This document shows, one piece after another, positions 22,592 to 34,429 of a stretch of 64,000 bases of DNA. The position numbers and the translations under genes were made by a program. The DNA is taken from positions 11,723,001-11,787,000 of the forward strand of contig OX335660.1 of assembly GCA_946894095.1 (NCBI GenBank). Reading direction: 5' to 3'. This DNA is from Incurvaria masculella (taxonomy: Eukaryota > Arthropoda > Insecta > Lepidoptera > Incurvariidae). The notes below the pieces were generated by a model. The model saw only the letters and a list, made by a program, of their open reading frames with translations, searched no databases and was not told the origin of the DNA. How positions within the stretch are numbered: the stretch's first letter is position 1; each line of letters begins with the position of its first letter.

Positions 22592-23853
22592 TAGGTCGGG
22601 GAAAAAGTCTTTTCGCATTATAGTATGTATGAACTTGTAATAAAATCTCTTTGGCTATACTATTTGTATCTGGCTGGTTTTGGTATCATTGAAAGTTTAA
22701 ATTTTAAAGAACATAATTCCAAATTCAAATTAGGAAAATGTGTGATTCTCATTTGTTTTTCGTACTGTCAAAATGAGTGAATCTAATGAAGAAATTCGAT
22801 ACATTTTAAAATTTTACTACAAAAAAGGTAAAAATGCAACGCAAGCCGCGAAAAAAATTTGCGATGTTTATGGACCTAGTGCAGTGTCTGTGAGAGTAGC
22901 ACAAATTTGGTTTAAGCGTTTTTAATCCGGAAATTTTGATGTCAAAGATGCACGTCGCTCTGGTCGCCCTATTACGGATAAAATGGATGCCATTTTTGAA
23001 AAAGTGGAGCAAGATCGGCATATCAGTAGTTACGACGTAGCTGAAGAACTAGGAATTGACCACATAACAGTTTTGGCGCATTTGAAAAAAACTGGGTACA
23101 CAAAAAAGCTCGATATTTGGGTACCTCACGAGCTCACTGAAAGAAACCTAATGAACCGTGTACTCATTTGTGATTCTTTATTACGACGTAATGAAACCGA
23201 ACCATTTTTGAAGAAGCTGATAACTGGTGATGAAAAGTGGATCACGTACGACAAGAACGTGCGAAAAAGGTCGTGGTCAAAGGCCGGTCAAGCTTCACAG
23301 ACTGTGGCGAAACCCGGGTTAACTCGCAACAAGGTGATGCTGTGTGTGTGGTGGGATTGGAAGGGCATTATTCATTATGAGCTGTTACCACCAGGCAGGA
23401 CCATCGATTCTGAACTCTACTGCGAACAACTGATGAGATTAAAGCAAGAAGTTGAGAGAAAGCGGCCGGAATTAATCAACAGAAGGGGTGTGGTTTTTCA
23501 TCATGATAACGCTAGACCTCACACCTCTTTAGCCACTCAGCAAAAACTAAGAGAGTTTGGCTGGGAGGTGTTAATGCATCCGCCGTATAGTCCTGACCTT
23601 GCACCTTCAGATTTCCACTTTAGGCAGTGTCAGGTTAACATCACGAGAGGACTGCCAAAACCACTTGTCGCGGTATATTGATCAGAAGTCCCAATATTTC
23701 TATAGCAATGGGATCATGTCCCTACCTACAAGATGGCAAAAAGTTATCGAACAAAATGGTACCTACATACTTTAGTTAAATGTAAATAAACCATATTAAA
23801 AAATGTTTTGAATTTTCTTAAAAAATGCGAAGAAACTTTTTCCCCAACCAATA
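22592..23853 (+). mobile_element. mariner-family DNA transposon, nearly complete
   Basis: The left terminal repeat (TA, then GGTCGGGGAAAAAGTCTTTT then CGCATT, from 22592) and the right one (AATGCGAAGAAACTTTTTCC then CCAACC, to about 23849) are inverted copies of about 28 bp. TA flanks the left end; the right flank is no longer a clean TA. The transposase lies between, in the same orientation as the host gene. The size of about 1.26 kb matches mariners. Confidence 0.9.
22773..23777 (+). pseudogene. mariner transposase, broken
   Basis: The frame starts MSESNEEIRYILKFYYKKGK at 22773 (DNA-binding N-terminus). One nonsense codon, TAA, sits at 22923-22925 (codon 51, in WFKRF-stop-SGNFD), and the frame resumes unbroken afterwards. 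The catalytic D,D34D triad is present: D153 (in TGDEKW, 23229), D245 (in HHDNARPH, 23505) and D280 (in LAPSDFH, 23610), with the family's 34-residue spacing. After SDFHF the frame diverges and stops at 23679. A recognisable C-terminal end (RWQKVIEQNG) reappears at about 23730-23765, so roughly 40-50 codons have been lost. The nonsense codon plus the deletion make it non-autonomous. Confidence 0.88.
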
Positions 23854-24474
23854 TTTAATTTTTGGAGGATAGCAATTTGTTATTTCCATAAGGACGTAAG
23901 TAAAACCACATTAAATTCCTTTTAAAATTAACTAAAACTAATTTTTAAAATTTAAATGGATGGATGTTGATGTTCAAGCTATATTTTAACCCTATAAGGG
24001 TAATTAGCGAAAACTTTTACTGTCATATTCAGAGTGGATGGACTAACTTCAGTGCGCTGATTTATTACTGCAAATATTTCTTCAAACTTCTTAATTAATT
24101 ATTACACATCATTGTTCGATTCATATGGGAAAACAGCGTACAAGAGAATTACAGATTTCTGTTTAAATAGTAACTGGACAACCAATCAATTTTTTTTTTC
24201 GGCTGAGTAGGAGCCGCTAACTGGAAGAGGGACTGAAGGAGAATTCAAAATTACGGGTATAGAAGAGTTGGTGGAGCTTATTTTTTTCAATAAATGCGTC
24301 CTTGCTTTTTGGTTGATTTTACATACATATCACATTCCTTAAAACTGCGACGTACTCGATTAGTACGAAAACACTATGTTTTAGAGTTCGTTATCAATTC
24401 ATCTCTGCAAACATCGGATCCGCGTTACGGGCGAGTACGACAATGAGCGTATTATAAGAATGGCCACGCGCAAC
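23854..24474. other. Intronic; contains a family B repeat fragment
   Basis: About 24215-24330 (GGAAGAGGGACTGAAGGAG, AAATTACGGGTA, AATGCGTCCTTGC) resembles 31300-31480. Otherwise nothing is recognised. Confidence 0.4.
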
Positions 24475-24953
24475 TTAAGGCCCTGGTACTAGCCAAATCG
24501 CAAAGTTAGACGAGGCACCCCAAGTTAACTAACTAAGTCTGACGATTATAATTGTCATTCTTACAATATATGATTCCTTGTCTAGGAATCAAACTATTTT
24601 CGTTAATGTATTTTTCCTTTTTCTATACAAAATACATTGCGGAAACGGTGTCCATTTCCGAACTTTTTTGACTAAATGTAGAAATCTAAAAGCAAATGGA
24701 ATTTTTTGTTTATGCATATATGCGGTTTTTGCTTATATCTAGAAATCGAATTACTTTCAGATTTCTAATGAGAAAAATCTACTTTTTTATTTTTATTATT
24801 ATTTAAATAAATGATGGAATCAAAACATATTAATAATCCATTATCAGTCTGGAGTTCTATTTGGATTTGCTGAAGCGTTTCACTACATATTATTACATTT
24901 GTTAAAAAGTGCATTTGTATGGCGTGAGTAGTTGGCTAGTCCTAGCGCCTTAA
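24475..24953. mobile_element. TTAA-flanked MITE (piggyBac-type), copy 1
   Basis: Bounded by TTAA on both sides, with terminal inverted repeats GGCCCTGGTACTAGCCAA and TTGGCTAGTCCTAGCGCC. Interior non-coding and AT-rich, with TGATTCCTTGTCTAGGAATC, itself an inverted repeat. TTAA target duplications are the hallmark of piggyBac transposases, so this is inferred to be a non-autonomous derivative. A second copy of about 95% identity is at 41122-41595. Confidence 0.85.
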
Positions 24954-25266
24954 CAAAAGGGGCAGGTTTAATAATTATGATACAACACGTGTTGGAGCAT
25001 GCTTGGTGCATTGTTATTATTATTCATATGTTTCAATTGATTGTCGAAATGAAAGTATTTGGCTGCTGTGAAGTGTGATCTTTGTTATGTTAATTTGCTG
25101 TTTTAATAAACTGAACATCTAAAACATCTGCTGCTGCTTACTTACATTTTTTTTATTGTAAGTCTCTTCATATTTTTTCCCTAAATTTGAAAATGAGCAT
25201 TTAACAAACGTTAGTATTTGGCTGAAACTATGGCCGTGTTGCCATAACTTTCATTTCTTTTGCGTA

Positions 25267-25827
25267 TTGTATACAATGCTCTTCTACAAGGCGCAGATAA
25301 GGTCTTGCGTGGAGTACTGCTCGCCTTTGTGGGACGGCTCAGCTAAGTTTCTGCTCGGCTCCCTGGACTCGATACAGCGTCGTGCCGTGCGTCTCGTCGA
25401 CGATCCCAAGGTATCCCTAAATTTGGAGACCCTTCAACTCCGAAGGGATGTAGGGTCTCTCTCTGTCTTCTATCGTCTTTAGCATGGAGAATGCTCGTCG
25501 GAGCTGCATAATGCTGTTCCTCCGTCCCCTTTCTACCAACGCACAACGCGGAACAGGCAGGGTGTGCACCCATTCACTGTCGACATTCCAAAAATAAGAA
25601 CCCACCGATCCTCTAGATCTTTTATCTATAGTGTCGGTAAACTATGGAATCGACTCCCTGCCGAAGTTTTTCCCTCAAAGTACAACCTGGCGTCCTTTAA
25701 ACGTGGTGTGAAGAAGCACCTGGCCGGCCGGCATGGTTTCTCAGCTCCTGTGAAGGTCCGAAAGCTCATGGGCGACGTCGGGCACCTTTTTAGTGAGGTC
25801 CTGGCGTGCTCCATATGCCGCGCTTAA
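25267..25827 (+). pseudogene. Jockey/CR1-type LINE reverse transcriptase, 5'-truncated C-terminal fragment
   Basis: The frame reads from LFYKAQIRSCVEYCSPLWDG (a conserved post-palm segment of Jockey/CR1-like reverse transcriptases) through LDSIQRRAVRLV, then a single in-frame TAG at 25480-25482, and continues in the same frame through HGECSSEL, the NRQGVHPFTVDIP segment and SVGKLWNRLPAEVFPSKYNL to FKRGVKKHLAGR, ending TAA at 25825. A TGTATGTATGTATG tail follows. The rest of the polyprotein is missing. Apart from the one nonsense codon it is well preserved, so it may be fairly recent. Confidence 0.85.
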
Positions 25828-26149
25828 CATGTATGTATGTATGACTCCGATTTTGGTTCCATGATTTTGCCCTACTGACCTGATTTTGACCTGAACTGTA
25901 CAATAACTTCATATGACCTAAACTTTACAATTATCTTAAATGCTAAAGTTATAACTGGAATCGTCATTAACATTGCAACGTTGAAAGTCTCGGTGTAATT
26001 ATGTTGGTCAGCTGAACGCATGTAAATATTGTTAAGTGTTCATCGCGAGGAGACACAGATTGCGCAAACGTAGCCAGGTAGTCACTGAACATACAAAAAT
26101 ATATAATAGCTTAACAGTGTACTGCTGTTATATACCCATAAGATAGAAA

Positions 26150-26435
26150 AAGAAAATACCCGTCCGAGGTATTTTCCCCAAAGTACAACCTGGGTCCTTC
26201 AAACATGGAATGAAGAAGCACCTGGCTGGTCGGCATGGTTTTCGCAGCCTCCCTGTAAGTTTGAAATCCCATGGGCGTCGTTGGGCACCTTAAGAGGTCC
26301 TGAGGGCCATATGCCGTTATATACCTCCACGCCTCTTTCACGGTAGGCAGAGATATTGGAGCTTCATGTGGTACGATCGCAGCACACCTCTTTCGCTTCA
26401 TCTACAGACGTATTTTAATACATGCTCTACGATTA
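26150..26435 (+). pseudogene. LINE 3' fragment
   Basis: Matches the last ~170 bp of the LINE at 25660-25830 (AAAGTACAACCTGG, CTTCAAACATGGAATGAAGA, AGCACCTGGCTGGTCGGCAT then GGTTTTC, CATGGGCGTCGTTGGGCACC), followed by sequence shared with 13320-13410. Confidence 0.7.
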
Positions 26436-27239
26436 TGGGTCCTACGTAAATACCTGACCTTTACGCAGTATTACATCGACTCGTTCGCGGTCGTAGTCTC
26501 TTCTATCATTTTGATGGCATCTTAATTTTTTTTATTGTCACATTTTTATTTATGGATTGTCGGATGTCGATAGAATACAATCTAATATTGTTTCCTTCTT
26601 TTTGCATAATCTGTCTTCAGTGACATCGCAAATAGATCTCGAATTTAATAAATAAGTTGTAAACACTTTTCTTCATATGATATTCTGTTGCATGTAATGT
26701 CCCCTCATTCCGATATTTTTGGAATGCTCCAGATATCCAATCAGCAACGAGAATCTCACCACATAAGTACATCGTTATAAAAAGAGCTGCCATGTCTGCG
26801 CGAAGTAAAAACTACCCTAGGCTTTCTAGAAAGGAAATATAAATAATTGCAAGCTTAATTGTGCTTGCACCGAACCGTAACCAGAAGATGCAACTGCTTG
26901 TTAAAATACCGATCAAGGCACTTCCTCGGAATCGAGTATTAACAAGACAATGAGTATGCCTCGGAAGCCAGCAAGAACACACGTATGTGTACACAACCAG
27001 GGTATGTTGGTACAGTTAGTCACACGGGAGAAAGTGCAAGAGAAAAAATATGTGTCGTTGCGAAGGCAATAAAATTTAGAATGCACCAGCGCGCTAAGTA
27101 CCACGTGCAGAGAAATCTGGACTTTACCACGTGATAGATTCGTGGAAAACATTTTTAGCTTAAAGGTTCATCTTGAATTCCAATAAAAAAAAAGATATGT
27201 AGAGTTATACATCAAAAGTATGATCGGCGAGATGTTTTG
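26436..27239. other. Intronic, nothing recognised
   Basis: Short unassigned frames only. Confidence 0.35.
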
Positions 27240-27640
27240 ATATTAATTTTGGATAATCGACATCTACACTGAAGCATTGTAATCAGATTTTTAAATATTA
27301 AGATAAAACCCGGCCAAATGCGAGTTGGTCTCGCACAAAAAGGGTTCCGTTCCACCGTACAAGATTTAATACCAAAAAAACCCTTTTTTATTATTTTTTT
27401 ATTTGTCTATTTTTTTATTTTTACCTATTTTTTATTATACCGGCAAAATAAATACACACTCTGTCAACATTTCCGCTTCCTACCTATTCCGGTTCATGAG
27501 ATACAGTCCTGTGACAGAAGGGCGGACGGACGGACCTTTGGGTACGGAACCCTAAAAATGGTCTGGACATCAAATTAGTATTATTATACCTCAATTTAAT
27601 GAGCCAACGGTAATGTCGTATCCATTAAATATTTAAGAAT
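27240..27640. repeat. Inverted-repeat element interrupted by a GACG element
   Basis: CGACATCTACACTGAAGCAT then TGTAATCAGATTTT (27249-27285) matches an end of the tRNA-bearing element at 59.99-60.23 kb, and AACGGTAATGTCGTATCCATT (27608-27628) matches its right flank. Between them sits a diverged GACG element on the plus strand (27304-27558) with a short GGACGGACGGAC run. This is a nested insertion. Confidence 0.6.
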
Positions 27641-28549
27641 ATCTCTGAAATTTTCCCCAGATCTGCACGAATTTCCGGAAGGGAAATGAAGCCTTCATTT
27701 TATTCCGGATTCCATCGTGACGTTTGATTGATTAAGGTCCACTGAGCCATTTAATATGCAGTTACCAGCCATACCATATGATCACTACTTTTCCAGTTTA
27801 AGTACACCAATCCAGAATCAATTAACAATCGGACAAATAAAAGAATTTTGAACATCGAAACAGAAACAAATAACCAAAATGAAATTCTTTATACACGTTT
27901 TAATTTTTCTGTGGTATCCCACAGTATCTGTTTTTTTCGAAAAAACAATAACGTGTTGACAACCAATGAAGTGAATTCTAATTGTGGTTATTAAATTATT
28001 TCTAAACTACTCTTGTTTGGAAAGCATAATTTTCGGATGATTCACGTCATGAATATTCTCACTTATGCAATATTTTTTATTATAACTGTTTATAACAATA
28101 CTAAAAGTATCATTGCTGCCTAGTCGACAATTTTTTCTTTGTTTTTCGTTATGTTTAAAATGCATTTTTTGTTTTTTCCTGAACTGAACCTAACAACCTA
28201 AAACATCGTCATATTGTCTTTATTTACCATTCGTAGACAGTACATTGCACTAGAATTTGTTATATTTAAACATTTTGCTAATAAATCTGATAAAAAATAA
28301 TAATATATTCCGCATACAAATATGATTGTACAATCAGTCTCTGTTGTAACAAACCTTGACTTTTAGATATTTCTGTCAGCAGATACTCGTATTTAGCTTA
28401 CTTGTATGGATCATAACGAAGGAAACATATAACCCTCATTTATTAGATCCAACTGCAGACAAAGAGTATTCACGTTGCCCGTCTCTTTTGTCGTTTACCG
28501 CTAATTCGAGTCCACTCATATGTAAATCCTATTATTTCTTAGTAAACCT
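27641..28549. other. Intronic, nothing recognised
   Basis: AT-rich; no supported feature. Confidence 0.35.
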
Positions 28550-28611
28550 AAGGGGACCCTTTCCTACTTACGTCCGGGTTGGCACCATCGCCTTGAATGA
28601 AATATGATTAA
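28550..28611 (+). mobile_element. Possible SINE family A fragment
   Basis: GGGGACCCTTTCCTACTTA, CGGGTTGGCACCATCGCCTT and GAATGA resemble the SINE mid-body (GGTCCCCTTCCCTACTA, GGTTGGTACCATCGCATTGG). Confidence 0.45.
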
Positions 28612-28960
28612 GGTGGCCCATCCCGCTCATGTCCCCATACAAAAGCGGAAAGAAGATCACGCCCATATTTCTTGTCAGAGATCCAAAATTTTGCTTAAAA
28701 TAGCTTTATTTGATTGAACTAGATGTCTGATGACCATTGACATTGTAAAATTGTGTTTGGTTTCTAAGTTATAGGGTCCGAAAGTTCGAATTTTTCGCGC
28801 GTTTTATACAATAACTTTGGAGGTAGATTACGCAATGATAAAGTAAGAACATCGTAAAAAGATTAGTTATCAGACATAGCTTATTTATTCAAGATTTATG
28901 ATCTATTTGGTTTTTGTTCGATTTTTTACTACAGCGGTCGTGGTTTACTTTTAGCTATAA
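28612..28960 (+). repeat. Dispersed ~350-bp repeat (copy 2)
   Basis: Inverted relative to 8880-9240, with the same ordered landmarks (TTGACATTGTAAAATTGTG, GGTTTCTAAGTTAT, TTTTTCGCGCGTTTTATA, GTCGTGGTTTACTTTTA). Confidence 0.65.
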
Positions 28961-29119
28961 GTCGTTTTTAAATTAAAATTTTCGGAAATCTTGCCAAATC
29001 ATACACTATGCACATTGTCTTTTTTGTGGACATGTTGCATCTTCCTCATCACGGAGCCTGTCTTATTCTTTGAAACAGAGAAGGTCCCAGAGAGCAACAG
29101 CAAGGTTTTGTACTGTGCC

Positions 29120-29260
29120 CGCGAATGAGTTAGGCCCGCCGGGTTGGGCCACCTTAAAGCGGCAATGACAAATTGACCGTGTTCTCCCTCTCCTTCAATG
29201 TAACCGTGTTGCTCATATAAATTTGAGGTACTGGCAGACACCTAATTCTATCGGACACGC
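29120..29260 (+). mobile_element. Diverged SINE family A fragment
   Basis: AGCGGCAATGACAAATTGAC, CGTGTTCTCC, TTCAATGTAACCGTG and GGTACTGGCAGACACCTAAT follow the order of the SINE body. Confidence 0.55.
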
Positions 29261-31149
29261 GTTGTAATAAAGTCGAGTTCCATAAATTAAACTAGATTGC
29301 CATACCTACTTTAACCTAATCATGCACACATTTACATTCATACTGTATCGCTCTTTAAAGTATAAAACTCTGCACCAGAAGCAAATCCCCAACTGAGGAT
29401 TTGATGATGCAGCAGGATTAGTACGAGTTCATTAGCAGCATTCCGCTAAGGGGTAGCCATTTTTAAATATTACCGGTCTATAATTATTACCAGAGATGGG
29501 TGACTAGCATCACATGTATTATTGTCATGGCAGCCTCACACCATTCTTGAAATATCACTGATATGCCACTGTCATTTCCACTCTCCTACTATCTTATATC
29601 TAACGCTATAGTGCCACCCAGGCCGCATTTTAACGACTGTATAGTAAGGAGGGGGACCTGCAGCTTAAGATGAATTCCAACAATGAAGTAACCCAACGTG
29701 GCAACATGCAAACTCAAGATTCAAGTCAGAAAGAAAGTGATGCAGACGAGATACAATACTACATGAAAACTTTATACTACGTTTATTATAAAGCCGTTAT
29801 ATTAATTAATTAATGTATCCTTGCTTCACGGTTGAATCCACGAATTCACACGGTTAGTCCGAAAAGGATATATTAGAACTTTAAAAAATATTCAGGAAAA
29901 GTGAACATTAGTTTAAATTGCATTCAATTCGATCAATACTGTTAACGTTTCTACACAGCTCGCTAAGCAGAATTAATGACTATGTAGGTTGTATGTAGAT
30001 CACAAAGATACCCCGTCAGTCAGTCGAACCGCTTATTCTTCCTGGTACGATAAAAATACGAAAATCGTGCGCTTAATAACGACATTGAGTCGCAACCGAT
30101 GTATATAATTACAGCATAATCGCCGCTGACAATAATACGGATATTGAATGTGTGAACTTTACACTACGACCGTGCACTTTCATTTATGTGCACAGGAACT
30201 CCTAGTGAAAGAGTTCATAATTTAATTTTTCTCCTCAACAAAGACCAGCGAGCATGAAATAATGGGAGTAGTACGAATTCGCTTACTACTAATTTTCTCG
30301 AGTTTCAACGACACGTAAAAACTTCATAGGAAGCTATTTCGTGGATTCGACGTTGTGCGTCCCGTATCCGTAAGCGACGGTTAGAATATATCCACTAACT
30401 CGCGACTGCACTGACGCCACTCGAATGATTTTCGGATGACGGATGAGACCGAAATGGTTGCATACGAAATGTACTGACATTTATTATTTTAATCAAAAGC
30501 ATCTCTGGCGATTTAGAGTTTATTTTGAATAAAATAATAAATGTCAGTTAATTAAGGAACATTCCTGTAAGATTATGATCTGAATTTATGCTTCCGCTTT
30601 TTTTATTTTCACACAAATTTGTATGAAACTTGATCACCTCATTATCCTCTTAACACGTTGGAACTAACCTAAGCGGACTTTACTCTACGCCTACTAAGAA
30701 TCTAAGAGGATTTACAATTTTAAGTTATTTCTCAGCCATGCTCGTTAACATTCTCAATGAACATTTAAATTCATTTCACACTTTCACATCTCGTATATGA
30801 AAGAAAAAAGTGCGTAATACGTATCGGACTTATGGCCTGCAAACACGAGAGAATGCAGGCGTTGGCGCTAGGCTACTGCGAAACATAATGAAAAATATTT
30901 AACTAACCGTATATAGCTTTGCGACCTTAATTGAATAATTTAATTCTGCTTCACAGCTAATACTCCGGTAGTATACGCGAATCACTCCTATATATAGCTA
31001 TGATTAGTGGTAAAAAAATGTTTAGTGCGGTTGCGTTGTTTGGTTGTGATTGATTTTGCGGTGGCTATAACTGTGTACCCCACTTTTACTACCATTACTC
31101 GGTTAGTCGCGCTACTTAGTACATGGTGCGTTTCCCACAATATTCGTGT
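29261..31149. other. Intronic, nothing coding recognised
   Basis: No convincing frame. A single foldback end (TGTATGAAACTTGATCACCT then CATTATCCTC) is at about 30622-30652. CTTGCTTCACGGTTGAATCC at about 29820 resembles the end of repeat family B. Confidence 0.4.
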
Positions 31150-31510
31150 CTTATGCTTTGGCGTCTGATGAAAAATACGATTTTGGTGATGATGGCAATG
31201 TTTGAATGTTCAATCTTTGCAGTCAATGTCCGCAACGCAGATGAAGCGTTAAATAAATGCCTGTAGGTATAATCTTAAACACTGCGTTAGTAGGAGGTAT
31301 TGATTACGACAGGAGGGACTGAAGGAGAATTTTAAATTACGGGTAGAAAGCAGGTGGCCAAATTAGAAGACTCAATAACCTCGAATGGTATATTTTGCTG
31401 ATTCGGGTCCAACCTTGCGAAATGTCCATGTATCCTTGTCCTTTTTACAGGGCTCTTTCTTTAATTAATGTGTCCTTGCTTCACGGTCTATTACAGATAC
31501 ATACATTACA
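31150..31510 (+). repeat. Dispersed repeat family B, copy 2
   Basis: Parallel to 17205-17550 over most of its length (GGCGTCTGATGAAAAATACG, CAATGTCCGCAACGCAG, ACTGCGTTAGTAGGAGG, GACAGGAGGGACTGAAGGAG, and the TCCTTGCTTCACGGTC end). Confidence 0.55.
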
Positions 31511-32044
31511 CTTACACTGTTTCTGGCCCAGAAAAAAATAATTTTTTTTATTTGAAAAAAAAAACATTTAAAACAATTGAGACACGTTTTCACATTTCAC
31601 ACACACATACACATGTATGTGATAAAGCCAATGAGGTGAAAAACCCAACCAGTTTTCTTATACATTTTATTATTATGCTAAACTTATTTAATCATATTTT
31701 ATATGTTTTTTAATTTCGCTATTTTGACTAAGTTGATTAGCTTTCAATACAGATATACACACACGCCTTCAAGTATTCATTTTAAATGACACCATGTAAA
31801 CAGACTGCTAGGTAGTCGTGTTCTCCTAAAGCTAAGCGAAATGTTTTCTATTACCTAATCTGATCGGTGAACATCCGTTGTGGTTGATTGGCGAAGCATG
31901 AAATTTTTTTTATGAAAAACCGGCATGGGTGGTTGTGCTGAGGACCAAAGGTGCTAAGAAAAGCCAAAAACACCTCGCCTCGCGAAACCACGCTCAGCGA
32001 GGCGCCATGCCAGCGGATTTGCGGATTATGGCTGAGCTATCGAG

Positions 32045-32194
32045 CTAGTTCAAATTACGCTTGAAGACTCCCAGGTTATAGGTATGAGGATTATCCGCCG
32101 GTAGACCGTTCCATATCCTGGCGGTGCGGCAGAGAAATGAGTTTAAAAAACGGTACGTTCTCAAAAGCCTAATGGGGTGCTCTGATTCTCTATT
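32045..32194 (-). pseudogene. LINE reverse-transcriptase C-terminal fragment
   Basis: On the minus strand about 49 codons read LLRTYRFLNSFLCRTARIWN then GLPADNPHTYNLGVFKRNLN and a stop. This is the C-terminal end typical of Jockey/CR1-like elements (the RIWNGLP and FKRNL motifs are shared in pattern with the 25.6-kb copy). It belongs to a different subfamily from the 25.3-kb LINE. Surrounding sequence down to about 31920 is probably its 3' UTR. Confidence 0.75.
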
Positions 32195-32824
32195 ATAAAG
32201 ATGTATTTATTGCAAAAAAAATATCCTACTGCTTGCGACATTCTATATCCAGTAATATGAGGTTAAATAGCAACGTAGTATAATACTTCTTTAGATACAT
32301 GTATAACCGCTTAAAAAGTGTGTTAAAATGATTTATTGGAATCCTTTAATTTCGAAACCCACAAATTGAAATTACAATAGGCTTTCTTTAGCCATATTAA
32401 GGAAAACGCAAAACAAATTCGGATTTCGTTTCGATTTTTCTACTAATGTAATAATTCATATATCCGCTGCCTATTTTGAACCATCCTGTCCATTAATAGA
32501 TTTATGTATGAAAGTCACATAATGCGAAATAAATGTTTTCGTGCTAAGCAAGTAGTTTTTATTTGAGAATTAATATGCATGTGGAATACCGTGAAGTAAA
32601 GAAAATTTATAATTAATCATATAAATCTTTAAAAGAATAGCTTGACAATCATACTTTGGATTCGAACCAGCAAACAAAAGAATCTCAGAAAATCCGCCCC
32701 TAATCAATGCCTTCTGCTAACAGATCAACGCTCACGTTCAAAGTGTGACGTTTTTTGTATTCTAAATAATGTATTCCAAAGACATAAGCTTTTAACTTAC
32801 CATGGGCGTAATTCCCGCGGTAAT
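32195..32824. other. Intronic, nothing recognised
   Basis: AT-rich; no supported feature. Confidence 0.35.
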
Positions 32825-33128
32825 AAAAAAAAACCGGCCAAGTGCGAGTCGGACTCGCACACGAAGGGTTCCGTTCCATCGTACAAGATTTAACACAAAA
32901 AAATCACGTTTTTTGTATGGAACCCCCCTTTAATTATTTTTTTTTATATTACCTATTTGTTGTTATAGCGACAAAATAAATACACACTCTGTGAAAATTT
33001 CAGCTGCCTAACTATTACGGTTCATGAGATACAGCCCTGTGACAGACGGACGGACGGACGGACAGACGGACAGCGGAGGCTTAATAATAGGGTCCCGTTT
33101 TCACCCTTTGGGTACGGAACCCTAAAAA
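32825..33128 (+). repeat. GACG-microsatellite element, full copy
   Basis: AAACCGGCCAAGTGCGAGTC at the left, the conserved core, a short GACG run (about 33044-33070), and GGGTACGGAACCCTAAAAA at the right. Confidence 0.85.
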
Positions 33129-34323
33129 CCAACCTCACGCTTACCTTACACTGAAATTTGTTTTCGTGGCTTCCCAGTCTCGAAAGAGTTGAATGGAACG
33201 TCTAACCATAGTAGAACATGTATACACTAACTGCTTCATCTGAACTACTAGGCGCAACGTGTCGCCGCCATGTCGTCCTTCTTCAACTGATGTAAGAATG
33301 CGTTTCATTATGAAAGCTAGCCCTAAACTATTGGCCCGCAACTACCGATAATGAAACGTCATTGTCAATCATCAATTGGATCACTCCTAAACGAATTTAG
33401 ATTTTTTAACTAATCGCACCGACAAATATTTAATATTGCGTGTAATTAAAGTTTTCAACATAATATTGACATCGAAGTTACCTAATCATTACGCATCAAA
33501 CGATCGGCATTAGCAAATCAAGTTTTGCAACAATAAATAAGTTTAATAGCGAACAATCTCATTTCTTTTGTAGAATATCTGCATAATCGTTGCATCTGGG
33601 GAAGGAGAGTGAAAGTGGCGATTTGCGAGCGATTTACCCGTGAAGAGCTCACATACATCAAACAATATGTAAATATATTTATGCAACTTATTCGTAAGTA
33701 AGTTGCCGCAAATAGGTGCCGTGCTTCTGGTGTGTGGAGACCCGACTAGTACCAGACCGAAAGTATTTTACAATGGGAGAAAATTACTTCAGTATGTAAT
33801 GAAGCGACAGACTCTAACCACTGAAATTGTTTTTTTATCATAGGTGGCTCTTATAGTGAACAACTTCGTCTCCTCGTGAACAACTACTAAATGTATATTA
33901 AATTTAATAATAAAATACATACGAAGCGTACATTTTCCGTTTTAAGACTGTAGGCGACGCGACGTTACGCGTGACGTGGCTGACCAATATCTTCGAAACA
34001 TTAATATAAAATCGATAGTATTGAAAAGATCCAGGCATAGCGTCTAGTTTATTCAGCAATAGCCTTTGCGTTACATATAATGTTACGTTTTACACAGATA
34101 TGTACAGAAATATTTATGGCATTGGACGCATGTGGAAAACGTTTACCATGTTTAAATAAATACGCGTACGTATAAAGCGGCATATGTCAAATTAAACCGT
34201 ATTTTAAAATACTGGTGAAGGCTTCCGGTGGATATATTTAGTTTTTAGACATTCACCCGTGTGGGAGCTCCACGTAGAATGTGATCAGAAACCTTCGCGG
34301 GCGTTTCATTAAAGCGGTCAGAA
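33129..34323. other. Intronic, nothing recognised
   Basis: Short frames only. Confidence 0.35.
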
Positions 34324-34429
34324 GGCAAAGTCCGCTAATAGATAACTCCACTTTCAAGCATTAGCGTTATGAGATAACACGTTATCTCATAACGTTCGAA
34401 AGTGAAGTTATCTATTAGCGGACTTTGCC
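34324..34429. repeat. 106-bp near-perfect palindrome
   Basis: GGCAAAGTCCGCTAATAGAT then AACTCCACTTTC is followed after the axis (near 34377, GATAACACGTTATC) by its complement, ending TATTAGCGGACTTTGCC. Only a few positions mismatch and there is essentially no loop. It may be a single foldback insertion; I see no second copy. Confidence 0.85.
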
